DNA of 64,000 bases from NCBI GenBank assembly GCA_035353855.1, contig DAOQAK010000009.1, forward strand, positions 1-64,000, given 5' to 3'. Made by a program: the position numbers and the translations under genes. Numbering within the stretch: position 1 is the stretch's first letter; the number at the start of each line of letters is the position of its first letter. Positions 1-9,900 of this stretch are shown one piece after another. The notes under the pieces are model-generated. The model saw only the letters and a program-made list of their open reading frames with translations. It searched no databases and had not been told where the DNA came from. The stretch comes from Bacteroidales bacterium. Its GTDB lineage: Bacteria; Bacteroidota; Bacteroidia; Bacteroidales; CG2-30-32-10.

Positions 1-124
1 TCGGTTTGCGATACCCTTTTTCTTTTATTCTAACAAAATTTTAAACAGGCTCTAATATGCTTGACATTTTGCCCAAAATACTGTAACTTACGAAGACAAA
101 TGAGTACAAATACTGAAAAAATTA

Positions 125-2620
125 ATGAGCTTTTCAAAGAAAATATTATCCTTTTTAATATTTGTTTTGTTACCATATTTTTATGTAAATGCTGCTGTTA
201 CTATAACTGTAGCTTCAGGTGGCGAAAGTTTGTGTTCGGGTTCTTATACTACTTTGGGGAATATAACTATTTCAGAAAATAATAATGCTGATTTATCAAA
301 GCAAACGGATGCAAAGCTTGTAATAAGTGCTCCTTCAGGTTATGAATTTAAAGCAGGTTCCGGTTCTTATTATTTTGAATCTGCAAAAAATATTTCAGCA
401 ATGGCAATTAATGTTACTACTTCTTCCATTACAATAACATATACAACAGATAATACAAATAAACTGGATTTCTTTTACATATCAGGTATACAAGTTAAAG
501 CAAGTAATGTATCTCCGGTGGCTGCATCTGGAAATATGATAAAAACGTTGGGTTCTCCTACTGATGCTTCAATTGTTGGGATGACAAATGGTTCTACAAG
601 TTTTGGGACATTAACACAAGCTGCTGCTATGGCATATTCTTCAAGTGCAGTTACTCAGAACAATACAGCGAATGTTGATGTTGGAACTTCAAATAATGAT
701 ATAATTGGAATTCAGGTTGTTGTTAGTGGCGCTTGTGGTACAGGACCTACTGCAACTTCATTTGCATTAAGCACTACTGGGTCGACAGATGCTGCTAATG
801 ATATTTCATCGGCAAAAATATATTATACCGGAAGTACATCAACTTTTTCGGCTTCTAACTTATTCGGAACACAGGCAAGTCCAAATGGAAGTTTTACTAT
901 TAATGGTTCACAAACATTGGTTACAGGAACAAATTATTTTTGGCTTGCATACAATGTTTCTGGTTTTGCAAAAACTACAAATATATTGGATGCTGAATGT
1001 ACTTCGGTTACTGTTGGTGGATCATCTTATACGCCATCACCTTCAACAATTTCAGGTTCAAGAACAATAGGCATAGGAACAATTACAAGCAATGGCACTG
1101 GAGGCGGAAATTGGAGCAGTGGTTCTTCATGGACTGGAGGCGTAGCCCCAAGTTCAGCAAATCATGTTACAATACTTAATGGTGATGCAATTACCTTAAC
1201 TGCCGATGCTTCATGTATTGACCTTAATATTAATGGTGGCGCAACAGGTGGAAGTTTAAATTTAAGTTCATTCCAACTTACGATATCAGGTAATTTAACA
1301 GTTACAAGTCCGGGAACATTAACAACTACCTGTAATTCGAAATTAGTAGTTGTTGATTATGGTTCAAAATCGCAAATTACATTGCCTTCAAGTGTAACAA
1401 TGCTTCAGAAAATTACTTTAAATAGGACCGCGGGAGTTACATGCAATCATAATCTTAATCTTTCAACTTGTGTTCCTGGCGATAGTGTTGTAATTGTTTT
1501 AACTAAAGGTGTGCTATCAATGACTTCCGGCGCCAAACTGCTATTAAATTCAATTGCCATTAAACTAGATATAAACACAACAGATAATTCTTATGTTGAT
1601 GGAATAGTATCGCGAACGGTCGCAACCGGGGGAAAGATGTATATTTTCCCGGTAGGTAATAGTGGAAAATCAAGAAGATTTGGAATTGCTCAGCATTCGG
1701 GAGCTGATGGAGTGCATGATGTTCAGTTTATCTATGCATCACCAGTTAATTACAATTATATTAATTATGGTTTTCTGCCGGGAGGTATAATTGATAAATA
1801 TTATTGGAAACATGTAAATGTATCAGGAGGTAATCCTCAACGCAGAATCTATTATAAGGATAGTGATTTTCCAGAATTAAGCTCTGCGCAAAGAATAGCA
1901 TACTTAACATTAGCAAATAATAAGGTTTCTACTTCAACCGATGAATGGACAAAGCCAACAACAGGGTGGATGGTTGATGACACTTATAAATATTGTCAGT
2001 TCACAGGGGCTAATGCTTCAAATAACGAATATTGGACATTCGGCTCTACTAATGCAACAGCAATTTTACCGGTTTCAATTATTTATTTTAATGCCTCAAC
2101 TTCAGATAATGAAGTTAAGTTATCGTGGGCTACTGCTTCTGAAATCAACAACGATTATTTTACAGTGGAAAAATCAATTGATGGAGTAAACTTTGAAAGT
2201 CTTACTAATATTGATGGTTCAGGAAATAGCAATAGCATAATTTCATATAATGCTTCTGATGATAATCCTTATAATGGCATTTCATATTACAGGCTAAAAC
2301 AAACTGATTTTGATGGTAGGTACTCATATTCTGATGTTATATTTGTAAATAATAGTAAAGAAAATAATATTTTAGTTTATCCTAATCCCGTTAATGATAT
2401 TATAAATATATCCTTACCGGAAAATTATGATATAATCAATATTGAAGCATACAATGCGCTTGGAATAAAAGTATTTTCTAAAACTATTGAAAGTAAAAAT
2501 TTTTATAATAATATTTTTAGTATTAATGTAAAAGAAACTTTGAAAAATGGGGTTTATCTGTTCAATATAACTACAAATAATAAATCAAATATATTCAGGA
2601 TTGTAGTGAATAATAATTAA
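125..2620 (+). CDS. Secreted T9SS cargo protein, function unknown
   Basis: An 831-residue exported protein. Residues 1-23 form a Sec signal peptide (basic SKK, hydrophobic core, VNA cleavage site). The body is rich in Ser/Thr/Gly/Asn and beta strands, as in cell-surface adhesins; residues around 320-390 contain a Gly/Trp-rich segment (NWSSGSSWTGG) common in Bacteroidota surface proteins. Around residues 650-700 comes the LSWATASEINNDYF motif that usually precedes the sorting domain. The last ~75 residues form a type A T9SS C-terminal domain (VYPNPVNDIINI, then NGVYLFNI), which directs crossing of the outer membrane and anchoring. No catalytic motif is visible, so the role is unknown. A terminator follows about 65 bp downstream, so it is probably monocistronic or the end of a unit. 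Confidence 0.85.
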   Translation: MSFSKKILSFLIFVLLPYFYVNAAVTITVASGGESLCSGSYTTLGNITISENNNADLSKQTDAKLVISAPSGYEFKAGSGSYYFESAKNISAMAINVTTSSITITYTTDNTNKLDFFYISGIQVKASNVSPVAASGNMIKTLGSPTDASIVGMTNGSTSFGTLTQAAAMAYSSSAVTQNNTANVDVGTSNNDIIGIQVVVSGACGTGPTATSFALSTTGSTDAANDISSAKIYYTGSTSTFSASNLFGTQASPNGSFTINGSQTLVTGTNYFWLAYNVSGFAKTTNILDAECTSVTVGGSSYTPSPSTISGSRTIGIGTITSNGTGGGNWSSGSSWTGGVAPSSANHVTILNGDAITLTADASCIDLNINGGATGGSLNLSSFQLTISGNLTVTSPGTLTTTCNSKLVVVDYGSKSQITLPSSVTMLQKITLNRTAGVTCNHNLNLSTCVPGDSVVIVLTKGVLSMTSGAKLLLNSIAIKLDINTTDNSYVDGIVSRTVATGGKMYIFPVGNSGKSRRFGIAQHSGADGVHDVQFIYASPVNYNYINYGFLPGGIIDKYYWKHVNVSGGNPQRRIYYKDSDFPELSSAQRIAYLTLANNKVSTSTDEWTKPTTGWMVDDTYKYCQFTGANASNNEYWTFGSTNATAILPVSIIYFNASTSDNEVKLSWATASEINNDYFTVEKSIDGVNFESLTNIDGSGNSNSIISYNASDDNPYNGISYYRLKQTDFDGRYSYSDVIFVNNSKENNILVYPNPVNDIINISLPENYDIINIEAYNALGIKVFSKTIESKNFYNNIFSINVKETLKNGVYLFNITTNNKSNIFRIVVNNN

Positions 2621-2684
2621 TGTCAGGCAAAAACACCATTATTTTTTGGTATAATGGAGTTTGTGTTTACGCTAATTACCGGGT

Positions 2685-2720
2685 AAGGAGGTTATTCAAA
2701 TGAGTAACCTCCTTTTTTTT
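2685..2720 (+). terminator. Rho-independent terminator
   Basis: A perfect 10-bp stem (aaggaggtta / taacctcctt) with a 10-nt loop, followed by a run of T. It ends transcription from the upstream T9SS cargo gene. Confidence 0.85.
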
Positions 2721-2792
2721 GTATAAAAGCCCTAATATTTTTTTAAAAATATATTTCTATATTTACAGCCTTTATTTTTTGAAATATAATTC

Positions 2793-3323
2793 ATGCGAAA
2801 AGTTTTGATCATCATATTGTTTTTCTTTGCAGGGACATCATTATTATTTTCTCAGAAAAAAGATAAAAAGGTATTGTATGGTATTGGTGCAGATTATAAT
2901 TTCCAGACAGAGGGAATTGGTATTGATGCACGGGCTAAAATTCCTATTTATAAAAAAATTTTTGTTTCGCCAAGAATTTCATACTTCCCTTCTTTTAATA
3001 ATGTTCATGAATTGTATGGAGGCGCTGACCTTGGATATAATTTTCCTTCAATTCGCAGGGTAATGCCTTATGCTTTTATCAGTGGCTATTACGATGATTG
3101 GTTCAATAGTTCCAAGTTTCTTAATGATGTTGCAAAAAAAAATAATTTTGTTTACGAAGCCGGTACAGGAATTATTATAGCGTATAAATGTTTTTATCCT
3201 TATGCTGAATACCGTTATGATGCTAAGTGGAAAGAGGGAACGATAGGTATCGGCTTAATGCTTAAGTTCGGTGAATGCTTTTCTTCTAAACGACAGAAAA
3301 TAAAAAAGTGTCCACAGTTTTAA
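2793..3323 (+). CDS. Small outer-membrane beta-barrel-like protein
   Basis: A 176-residue protein with an N-terminal signal peptide (MRKVLIIILFFFAGTSLLFS, cleaved near residues 20-22). The mature part alternates short Gly/aromatic strands (YGIGADYNF, GIGIDARAKIPIY, PRISYFPSF, ADLGYNF, YAEYRYD), the pattern of a small 8-stranded porin-like barrel. This matches generic Bacteroidota outer-membrane beta-barrel families; no specific function can be assigned. The C terminus is unusually basic and Cys-containing (residues 160-176) instead of ending in an aromatic barrel signature, so the last strand assignment is uncertain. It stands alone between a terminator and a lipoprotein gene. Confidence 0.65.
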   Translation: MRKVLIIILFFFAGTSLLFSQKKDKKVLYGIGADYNFQTEGIGIDARAKIPIYKKIFVSPRISYFPSFNNVHELYGGADLGYNFPSIRRVMPYAFISGYYDDWFNSSKFLNDVAKKNNFVYEAGTGIIIAYKCFYPYAEYRYDAKWKEGTIGIGLMLKFGECFSSKRQKIKKCPQF

Positions 3324-3407
3324 TTTTCCCAGCTCGTAAGGGTAAATACTTTTTCTTGTGTATTATTATTGAAAGCAAATAATAATTACTAACAAAAATA
3401 TTGTCTC

Positions 3408-4334
3408 ATGAAAACAATTAGAAAAATATATTTGATATCATTATCAGTATTAACTGTAATGATTGTTTTTTGTTCTTGTTCAAAAGAAAGAACCGAAACC
3501 AGTGAATATGAGCCTCTAGATGAATTTTATGATAATAATGCTCCCGAAGAACAAACATTTATTATTGATTCGATACCCGGCGATACTATTGTTGGTATAC
3601 ATGGAACTAAAATATGGGGAGTACCCAAAACTATCTTCATGTATAAAAGCACGCAGCAGGATATTTATTATCCTTTCTTCATTAAGCTGATAGAAGCATA
3701 TAGCATTAAAGACATGATTTTGTCAAAGCTTCCGAATGTTGCCCAGGGAAATATTTTAAAGTCGGATGGTGAATTAAAAGTTACTGCATTTAAAAATAAT
3801 GATGAACTTGTATTGAAAGAACATTGTGGGTTGAACATGTGGGCTCCTTCATCAAATCCTGATGATACTATGGGTGTTTATTATGGATTTACAAATGCTA
3901 CTACCGACGATTGGAACATTGATGTTACTCAAACCGATTATTTATTTACACAAGATACCGTGACAAAAATTGGCGTTCTGGGAAAAGGATACGGAATGAA
4001 AATAGCTAAATTAGGCTGGTTAAGTGTATGTAAACTTAATACATTTACTTCTACTTCGGGAATAACTTTTACTGCTGTCGGAACAAATACGAACTTCATC
4101 GACATTTTTATTGTGTTCAACAATTTACATTCGTATATAAAAGTAAACAACTTAACAGTATCTAATTTGCCTGTTGGTGAGCCTGTTACCGTATTTGCAA
4201 TAGCTAAAGATACCGATGCAAGTATGTATTATTTTAAACAGAATTATACCATATCAACTTCTTCTATTATAATAGATTTAGTTATGCAGAAATCTACAGA
4301 AGCTGAAGTTCTTACTTTAATGGGCTCGTTGTAG
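3408..4334 (+). CDS. Predicted lipoprotein, function unknown
   Basis: A 308-residue protein with a lipoprotein signal peptide: basic start, hydrophobic core, then a lipobox ending at Cys24 (VFCSC-S), so it is probably anchored in a membrane after lipidation. The acidic stretch after the Cys (residues 30-50) is typical of exported Bacteroidota lipoproteins. The C-terminal half (about 200-300) is beta-rich and resembles a small beta-sandwich, but I recognise no family. It is a single gene followed by a strong terminator. Confidence 0.65.
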   Translation: MKTIRKIYLISLSVLTVMIVFCSCSKERTETSEYEPLDEFYDNNAPEEQTFIIDSIPGDTIVGIHGTKIWGVPKTIFMYKSTQQDIYYPFFIKLIEAYSIKDMILSKLPNVAQGNILKSDGELKVTAFKNNDELVLKEHCGLNMWAPSSNPDDTMGVYYGFTNATTDDWNIDVTQTDYLFTQDTVTKIGVLGKGYGMKIAKLGWLSVCKLNTFTSTSGITFTAVGTNTNFIDIFIVFNNLHSYIKVNNLTVSNLPVGEPVTVFAIAKDTDASMYYFKQNYTISTSSIIIDLVMQKSTEAEVLTLMGSL

Positions 4335-4361
4335 GTATTATTTTAATAATTTTTAATAATT

Positions 4362-4394
4362 AAACGAAGAATAAATTTTATTCTTCGTTTTTTT
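4362..4394 (+). terminator. Rho-independent terminator
   Basis: A 12-bp perfect stem (aaacgaagaata / tattcttcgttt) with a short T-rich loop and a downstream T run. It separates the lipoprotein gene from the redox operon. Confidence 0.85.
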
Positions 4395-4464
4395 ATTTCT
4401 TCCTTTGTAATATGAAATTATTCCAAAAGAAAGAATTTTTAAAAAAGAGCAACAAATAAATATT

Positions 4465-4986
4465 ATGCGAGTTTCAAGAATAAAAAATAAAAAAGAAGAA
4501 AAGCTAGAAAAAAAAATAGATGTGTCGTTATTAGATCCATTTATTAAAAAATACAAAAACGAAAAAGGAAATTTAATCCCTTTACTTCAGCATGCACAAG
4601 AGCTATACGGCTATTTGCCGCAAGAAGCTTTTCACAAATTAGAAAGGGAAACTCAATTAACATTAAACGATATGTATGGTGTTGCCAGTTTTTATGCTCA
4701 GTTTTCCTTGTTCCCAAAAGGAAAATATATCATTAAAATGTGCACAGGAACTGCTTGTCATGTAAAAGGGTCAAATACGCTCGTTGAATTTATTCACGAA
4801 AAATTAAAAACAAGCGAAACAAAACATACTACCGAAGATGGTTTATTTACAGTAGAAATAGTAAGCTGTCTTGGTGCATGTGGCTTAGCTCCGGTAATGG
4901 TGATAAACGAAAAAGTATATGGAAAAGTTACTTCAAAAATGTGTGAAGAAATTGTTGAAGATATTATTAAAAAAGAAAATCAGTAG
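4465..4986 (+). CDS. NuoE/HydC-like thioredoxin-fold [2Fe-2S] subunit (Stn-like transhydrogenase)
   Basis: The 173-residue 24-kDa-type electron-transfer subunit. A helical N-terminal domain (residues ~20-85, with PLLQHAQELYGYLP and YGVASFYAQF, both hallmarks of NuoE) is followed by a thioredoxin-like domain with the four [2Fe-2S] ligands in the usual C-x4-C ... C-x3-C spacing (CTGTAC and CLGAC). In complex I, HydABC hydrogenases and Stn-type transhydrogenases this subunit relays electrons to or from the NuoF-like diaphorase. It is the first gene of a tight operon, with only 17 bp before the next gene. Family assignment is certain; membership in a transhydrogenase rather than complex I or a hydrogenase is inferred from the neighbours. 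Confidence 0.9.
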   Translation: MRVSRIKNKKEEKLEKKIDVSLLDPFIKKYKNEKGNLIPLLQHAQELYGYLPQEAFHKLERETQLTLNDMYGVASFYAQFSLFPKGKYIIKMCTGTACHVKGSNTLVEFIHEKLKTSETKHTTEDGLFTVEIVSCLGACGLAPVMVINEKVYGKVTSKMCEEIVEDIIKKENQ

Positions 4987-5003
4987 CAGTAAAATAATGG
5001 GTT

Positions 5004-6911
5004 ATGAAATATATTAGTAAAAAAGATATTGAAGATATTAAAGAACGTTATTTAAAGAAAGCTTCTCTAATTCATAAACATATTGTTATTTGTGCCGGTA
5101 CAGGATGTATTGCAAATGGTTCTTTGTTGGTTTATCAAGCAATGATAGAAGCACTCGAAGTAACGGGCTTATCTAAGGTGGTAGATTTAACACTTGATAT
5201 TCATGAAGATGATAATTCTGTTTACCTCTCTCGCAGCGGATGTCAAGGGTTTTGCGCACAGGGACCTTTAGTTACTATTTTCCCCGATGAGATAATGTAC
5301 GTAAAAGTGAAACCGGAAGATGCACTAGAAATTATACAAAAAACGCTTGTCAAAAAAGAATTAATTGACCGCCTTTTATATATTAATCCTTCCAATGAAG
5401 AAATTAGTAAAGGGCCATCGGAAATTCCTTTTTATAATCAACAAAATAGGCTTGTTTTAGGAGAATGTGGAAAGGTAGATCCAGAAAGTATTGAAGAATA
5501 TATTTCACATGGTGGATATATTGCAGCCGAAAAAGCTTTTAATCAACTTACCGATAAAGAAATCTGCGATATGATTCTTCAATCTGGGCTTAGAGGTCGT
5601 GGTGGTGGTGGATTTTCTACCGGTCAAAAATGGGAACTTACGCGCTTAGCACAGAGTGATAAAAAATATGTAATTTGTAATGGAGATGAAGGGGATCCGG
5701 GTGCTTTTATGGATAGAAGTCTTATGGAGGGGAATCCACACCGAATTGTGGAGGGTATTATGATAGCTGCTAAAGCGATAAATGCAGATGAAGCTTATGT
5801 ATATGTAAGAGCAGAATACCCCCTTGCCGTGAAGCGTATGAAAAAAGCCATTGAAGACGCTCATAAAATGGGAATTTTAGGGAGTCATGTTTTTGGTTCA
5901 AAGCAGCATATTAATATTCATGTTATGGAAGGAGCCGGTGCCTTTGTCTGTGGAGAAGAAACAGCATTAATCGGTTCTATTGAAGGACATAGAGGAATGC
6001 CTAATCGAAAACCTCCTTATCCATCTCAAAAAGGACTTTTTGGGAAATCAACGGTAATAAACAATGTAGAAACATTGGCGACTGTTCCTTTAATTATTAA
6101 AAACGGCCCCGAATGGATTAATTCAATTGGTACAGAGAAATCGAAAGGAACTAAAATATTTGCCCTAACAGGTCATGTTGCCAATACCGGACTTATAGAA
6201 GTGCCTTTTGGCACTACCCTTCGTGAAATTATATACAACGTTGGAGGTGGAATTGTAGATAAAACAGTATCAGGAGAAACAATTAAGTTTAAAGCCGTAC
6301 AAATGGGTGGCCCTTCGGGTGGTTGTATCCCAGAGCATCTTCTCGATACTATTGTTGATTATGATTCAGTTATTGCAACTGGTGCTATTATGGGCTCCGG
6401 AGGCTTGGTGGTGATGGACGAAAATACGTGTATGGTTGATATGGCAAGGTTTTTCCTCGATTTCACACAGAAAGAAAGTTGTGGAAAATGCACCTTTTGT
6501 CGTATTGGAAGCAAAAGAATGCTTGAAATATTGCTTAGAATTACTCAAGGGGAAGGGAAACAAGGGGATATCGAATTATTAGAAGAGCTAAGCGAACAGA
6601 TAACTAAAAGCAGTCTCTGCGGGCTTGGGCAAACAGCGCCAAATCCGGTTCTTACTACATTAAAATATTTTAAACATGAGTACGAAGCACATATTAGAGA
6701 TAAAAAATGTCCGGCAAAAAAATGCAAGCCTTTAATAACGTATGAAATAAATTCCGGAAAATGTACCGGTTGTACTGCATGTAAAAAAGCATGCCCCGTT
6801 TCGGCTATCTCCGGAGAACGTAAATTACCTCATTTAATAGATCAATCGCTTTGTACAAAATGTGGTATGTGTTATAGTAAATGTAAATTCCAAGCGATTA
6901 CAATTGGATAA
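5004..6911 (+). CDS. NuoF/HydB-like NAD(H)-binding flavoprotein subunit with extra Fe-S domains
   Basis: A 635-residue diaphorase. Residues ~25-115 are an N-terminal thioredoxin-like [2Fe-2S] domain (CAGTGC ... CQGFC). Next comes the 51-kDa NuoF core with the Gly-rich nucleotide loop GLRGRGGGGFSTG (~residue 195), the FMN-binding NGDEGDPGAFMDRSLMEGNP segment, an SLBB domain, and the [4Fe-4S] site CGKCTFC ... CGLGQTAPNP. The C terminus (~575-635) is a two-cluster ferredoxin (CTGCTACKKACP and CTKCGMCYSKC). This NAD(H)-FMN-multicluster layout is that of electron-bifurcating HydB/HndC/StnB subunits, not of plain complex I NuoF. It is cotranscribed with the NuoE-like gene and the large fusion downstream. 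Confidence 0.9.
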   Translation: MKYISKKDIEDIKERYLKKASLIHKHIVICAGTGCIANGSLLVYQAMIEALEVTGLSKVVDLTLDIHEDDNSVYLSRSGCQGFCAQGPLVTIFPDEIMYVKVKPEDALEIIQKTLVKKELIDRLLYINPSNEEISKGPSEIPFYNQQNRLVLGECGKVDPESIEEYISHGGYIAAEKAFNQLTDKEICDMILQSGLRGRGGGGFSTGQKWELTRLAQSDKKYVICNGDEGDPGAFMDRSLMEGNPHRIVEGIMIAAKAINADEAYVYVRAEYPLAVKRMKKAIEDAHKMGILGSHVFGSKQHINIHVMEGAGAFVCGEETALIGSIEGHRGMPNRKPPYPSQKGLFGKSTVINNVETLATVPLIIKNGPEWINSIGTEKSKGTKIFALTGHVANTGLIEVPFGTTLREIIYNVGGGIVDKTVSGETIKFKAVQMGGPSGGCIPEHLLDTIVDYDSVIATGAIMGSGGLVVMDENTCMVDMARFFLDFTQKESCGKCTFCRIGSKRMLEILLRITQGEGKQGDIELLEELSEQITKSSLCGLGQTAPNPVLTTLKYFKHEYEAHIRDKKCPAKKCKPLITYEINSGKCTGCTACKKACPVSAISGERKLPHLIDQSLCTKCGMCYSKCKFQAITIG

Positions 6912-6948
6912 CATTTTTTAAATGATTTTTTAAAGAATAATAGTAGTT

Positions 6949-9900
6949 ATGAATGATATAAATGTTGTTTTAAACGGAAAGAATATAAAAGGAAATAAAG
7001 GAGAATATATTCTTTCTCTTGCAAAAAGAAATGGATTTGAAATACCTTCTTTATGTTTCGATGAAAGGTTAGACCCGTATTCTTCTTGTTTCGTTTGTGT
7101 AGTTGAAATAGAAGGAATGAAAAACTTACAACCGGCTTGTTCCACCCGAATTATGGAAGGAATGAAAATAAATACTATCAACGAAAAAGTATTTAAAGCA
7201 CGGAAAACAGCCTTAGAATTGTTGTTAAGTAATCATTATGCTGATTGTTTAGGCCCCTGTAAACAAACATGCCCTGCCGGTGTTGATGTACAAGGATATA
7301 TTTCTTATATTGAAAAAGGAATGTATCATGAGGCTGTTGCCTTAATAAAAGAAACAAATCCACTTCCTGCTATCTGCGGACGTGTTTGTGTTCGCCCCTG
7401 TGAAGTTGCTTGTAGAAGAAATTTGCTAAACGAAGGAACCGCGGTTGGAATTGACTACATGAAACGATTTGCTGCCGATTATGATTTGTTTTCTTCAAAT
7501 AAATATAAACCTACTATACCAGCAGCTACTGGAAAAAAAATAGCCATTATTGGTGCAGGCCCTGGAGGATTATCTGCTGCCTTTTTCCTTCGCAAATACG
7601 GACATGAAGTAGATATTTACGAAGCAGCTCCTTTAGCCGGAGGTTGGCTAAGATATGGCATCCCCGAATATCGACTACCTAACGATATTTTACAAAAAGA
7701 AGTCGATAATATTACAGAAATGGGTGTTCGTATTTTCTTTAATCAGAAACTAGGAGAGAATATCTCATATAAAACATTAAAAAATAAATATGATTCTTTG
7801 GTTCTTGCTATCGGTTCTCAAAAAGGAACATCAATTGGTTGCGAAGGCGATGATGCTATCAATTGCTTGTCGGGTATCGATTTCTTAAAAGCAATGGAAC
7901 TTAGTGGTAAAAGATATGATTTTAAAGGGAAAACAGTTGCTGTTGTTGGGGGTGGAAATACGGCGATGGACTGCTGTCGGTCTTCTATTCGTTGCGGAGC
8001 AAAAAAAGTGTATGTAATTTATAGAAGAACAGAAAAAGAAATGCCTGCTAATCCCATTGAAATTCATGAATCGAAATTAGAAGGGGTAGAATATATTTTC
8101 CTTACAGCTCCTGTAAAAGTGAATAAGGATAAAGAAGGAAAAATTAAATCCATGACCTGTGTTAAGATGGAATTAGGAGAACCGGACGCATCTGGAAGGA
8201 GAAGACCGGTTGTTGTGGAAGGCTCTGAATTTAATATGGAAATGGATTATGCCATCGCCGCAATAGGACAAAAAACAAATATTAATTTTTTAGAAGATAT
8301 AAATACAAATTGCGATAAAGGGGAGTTAAATGCAACAAAATGGGGCGATGTAGATGCAAACCCGCTAACATTACAAACCGGGATAGCCTCTGTTTTTGCC
8401 TGTGGTGATGGAGTAAGCGGACCGGCTACATTAATTCAGGCAGTAGCACAAGCTAAAATAGCGTCTTTAAGTTGTCATCAGTATTTAACAAATCTTGCAA
8501 TTCAACCTTTACAAAAAGAATTTATCAGTAAAAAAGATAATTTTAAACTTCAAATTGCAGAAGATTATGTAGGGAAATTTCTAACACAAATGCGCGAAGA
8601 AATGCCAACCTTAAATCCAAAAGAACGGAACAATTTTAAAGAAGTTGAATTAGGATATAAAAATGAAAAGATAGCTCAACATGAAGCAGCCAGATGTCTT
8701 GAATGTGGCTGTGTTGAATATTATGATTGCGATTTAAAAAAATATGCAACGGAGTATGGTGCCGAACAGAATAAATTTAAAGGAAAATATAACGAATCGC
8801 CCGTCGATTTTCATCATCCATTTATTGAAATAGATAATAATAAATGTGTTCTTTGTTCTCGATGTATTCGTATTTGTAAGGAAGTTGTAGGCGCAAATGC
8901 ATTGGGTTTGGTAAAGAGAGGATTTGATACCTATGTAGCTCCGGCTATGGGCAAAAGATTGCAAGATACGACATGTGAATCCTGTGGATTATGTATATCT
9001 GCATGTCCTACAGGTGCAATTACTGAAAATGTATTGTTTAAACCGGGTCCCTTTAAACTCGATAAAATAGAAACAATTTGTAATTATTGTTCGGTAGGTT
9101 GTGCAGTAACAATTCATCATAAAAATGGCTTTTCCATGAAAATAACAGGCAGAGAAGGAATCGTTAATACAGACGGGAATATATGTAAATACGCCAAATT
9201 CGGTTATACCTATATAAATGATAAAAACAGAATAACAAAACCACTTATTAAAGAAGGAAATAAGTTTACTGAAATTTCTTTTGAAAAAGCATTTGGAATT
9301 ATTGAAGAAAAAATTAAAAATGTAAAAGCCGATGAAAATGCTTTTTTTGCTGGTGCACGCTTGTCGAACGAAGAAATGTACCTTATCCAAAAATTGGCAA
9401 GAGCCGGAGCAAAAACAAATCAGGTAGCATCATTCCATTATTTAAATAGAGAGAACGGACTTCTTAATAATTCGTGTGCAAACGTTCCTTTTAATCAGAT
9501 AAAAGAAGCAAGTCGAATTTATTTATTGGGTTCTGAAATAAATATGGATAATGCGGTTGTGGGCTTCATGATTCAAAATACAAGAGTTAAAAATAATATT
9601 CCTGTTGAATTAATAACTAATAAATCAAATAGTAGGATGATTAATAAAGTAGATAAGCTACTTCAAATAAAATCATATTATTATTTCGTAAAAGCACTTA
9701 ATCATTATATCCTTTCCAACGAATTAGAAAATAAATTGTTTATTAAGAATAATTGCGATGGATTTGATAAATATAGAACAAATTTATTGAAAGAAAATTA
9801 TTCGGAACTGGTTAAAAAAGCAGGAATTACGAATGAATTAGTCACTAAATTTGCACAGGATTATAATAAAGAATTAAATGCCATTCTTGTTTTTTCGGAA

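Noticed and set aside
61..282. 73-codon Cys-rich frame at the left end
   Set aside because: It overlaps the signal peptide of the T9SS protein at 125 in another frame and resembles nothing.
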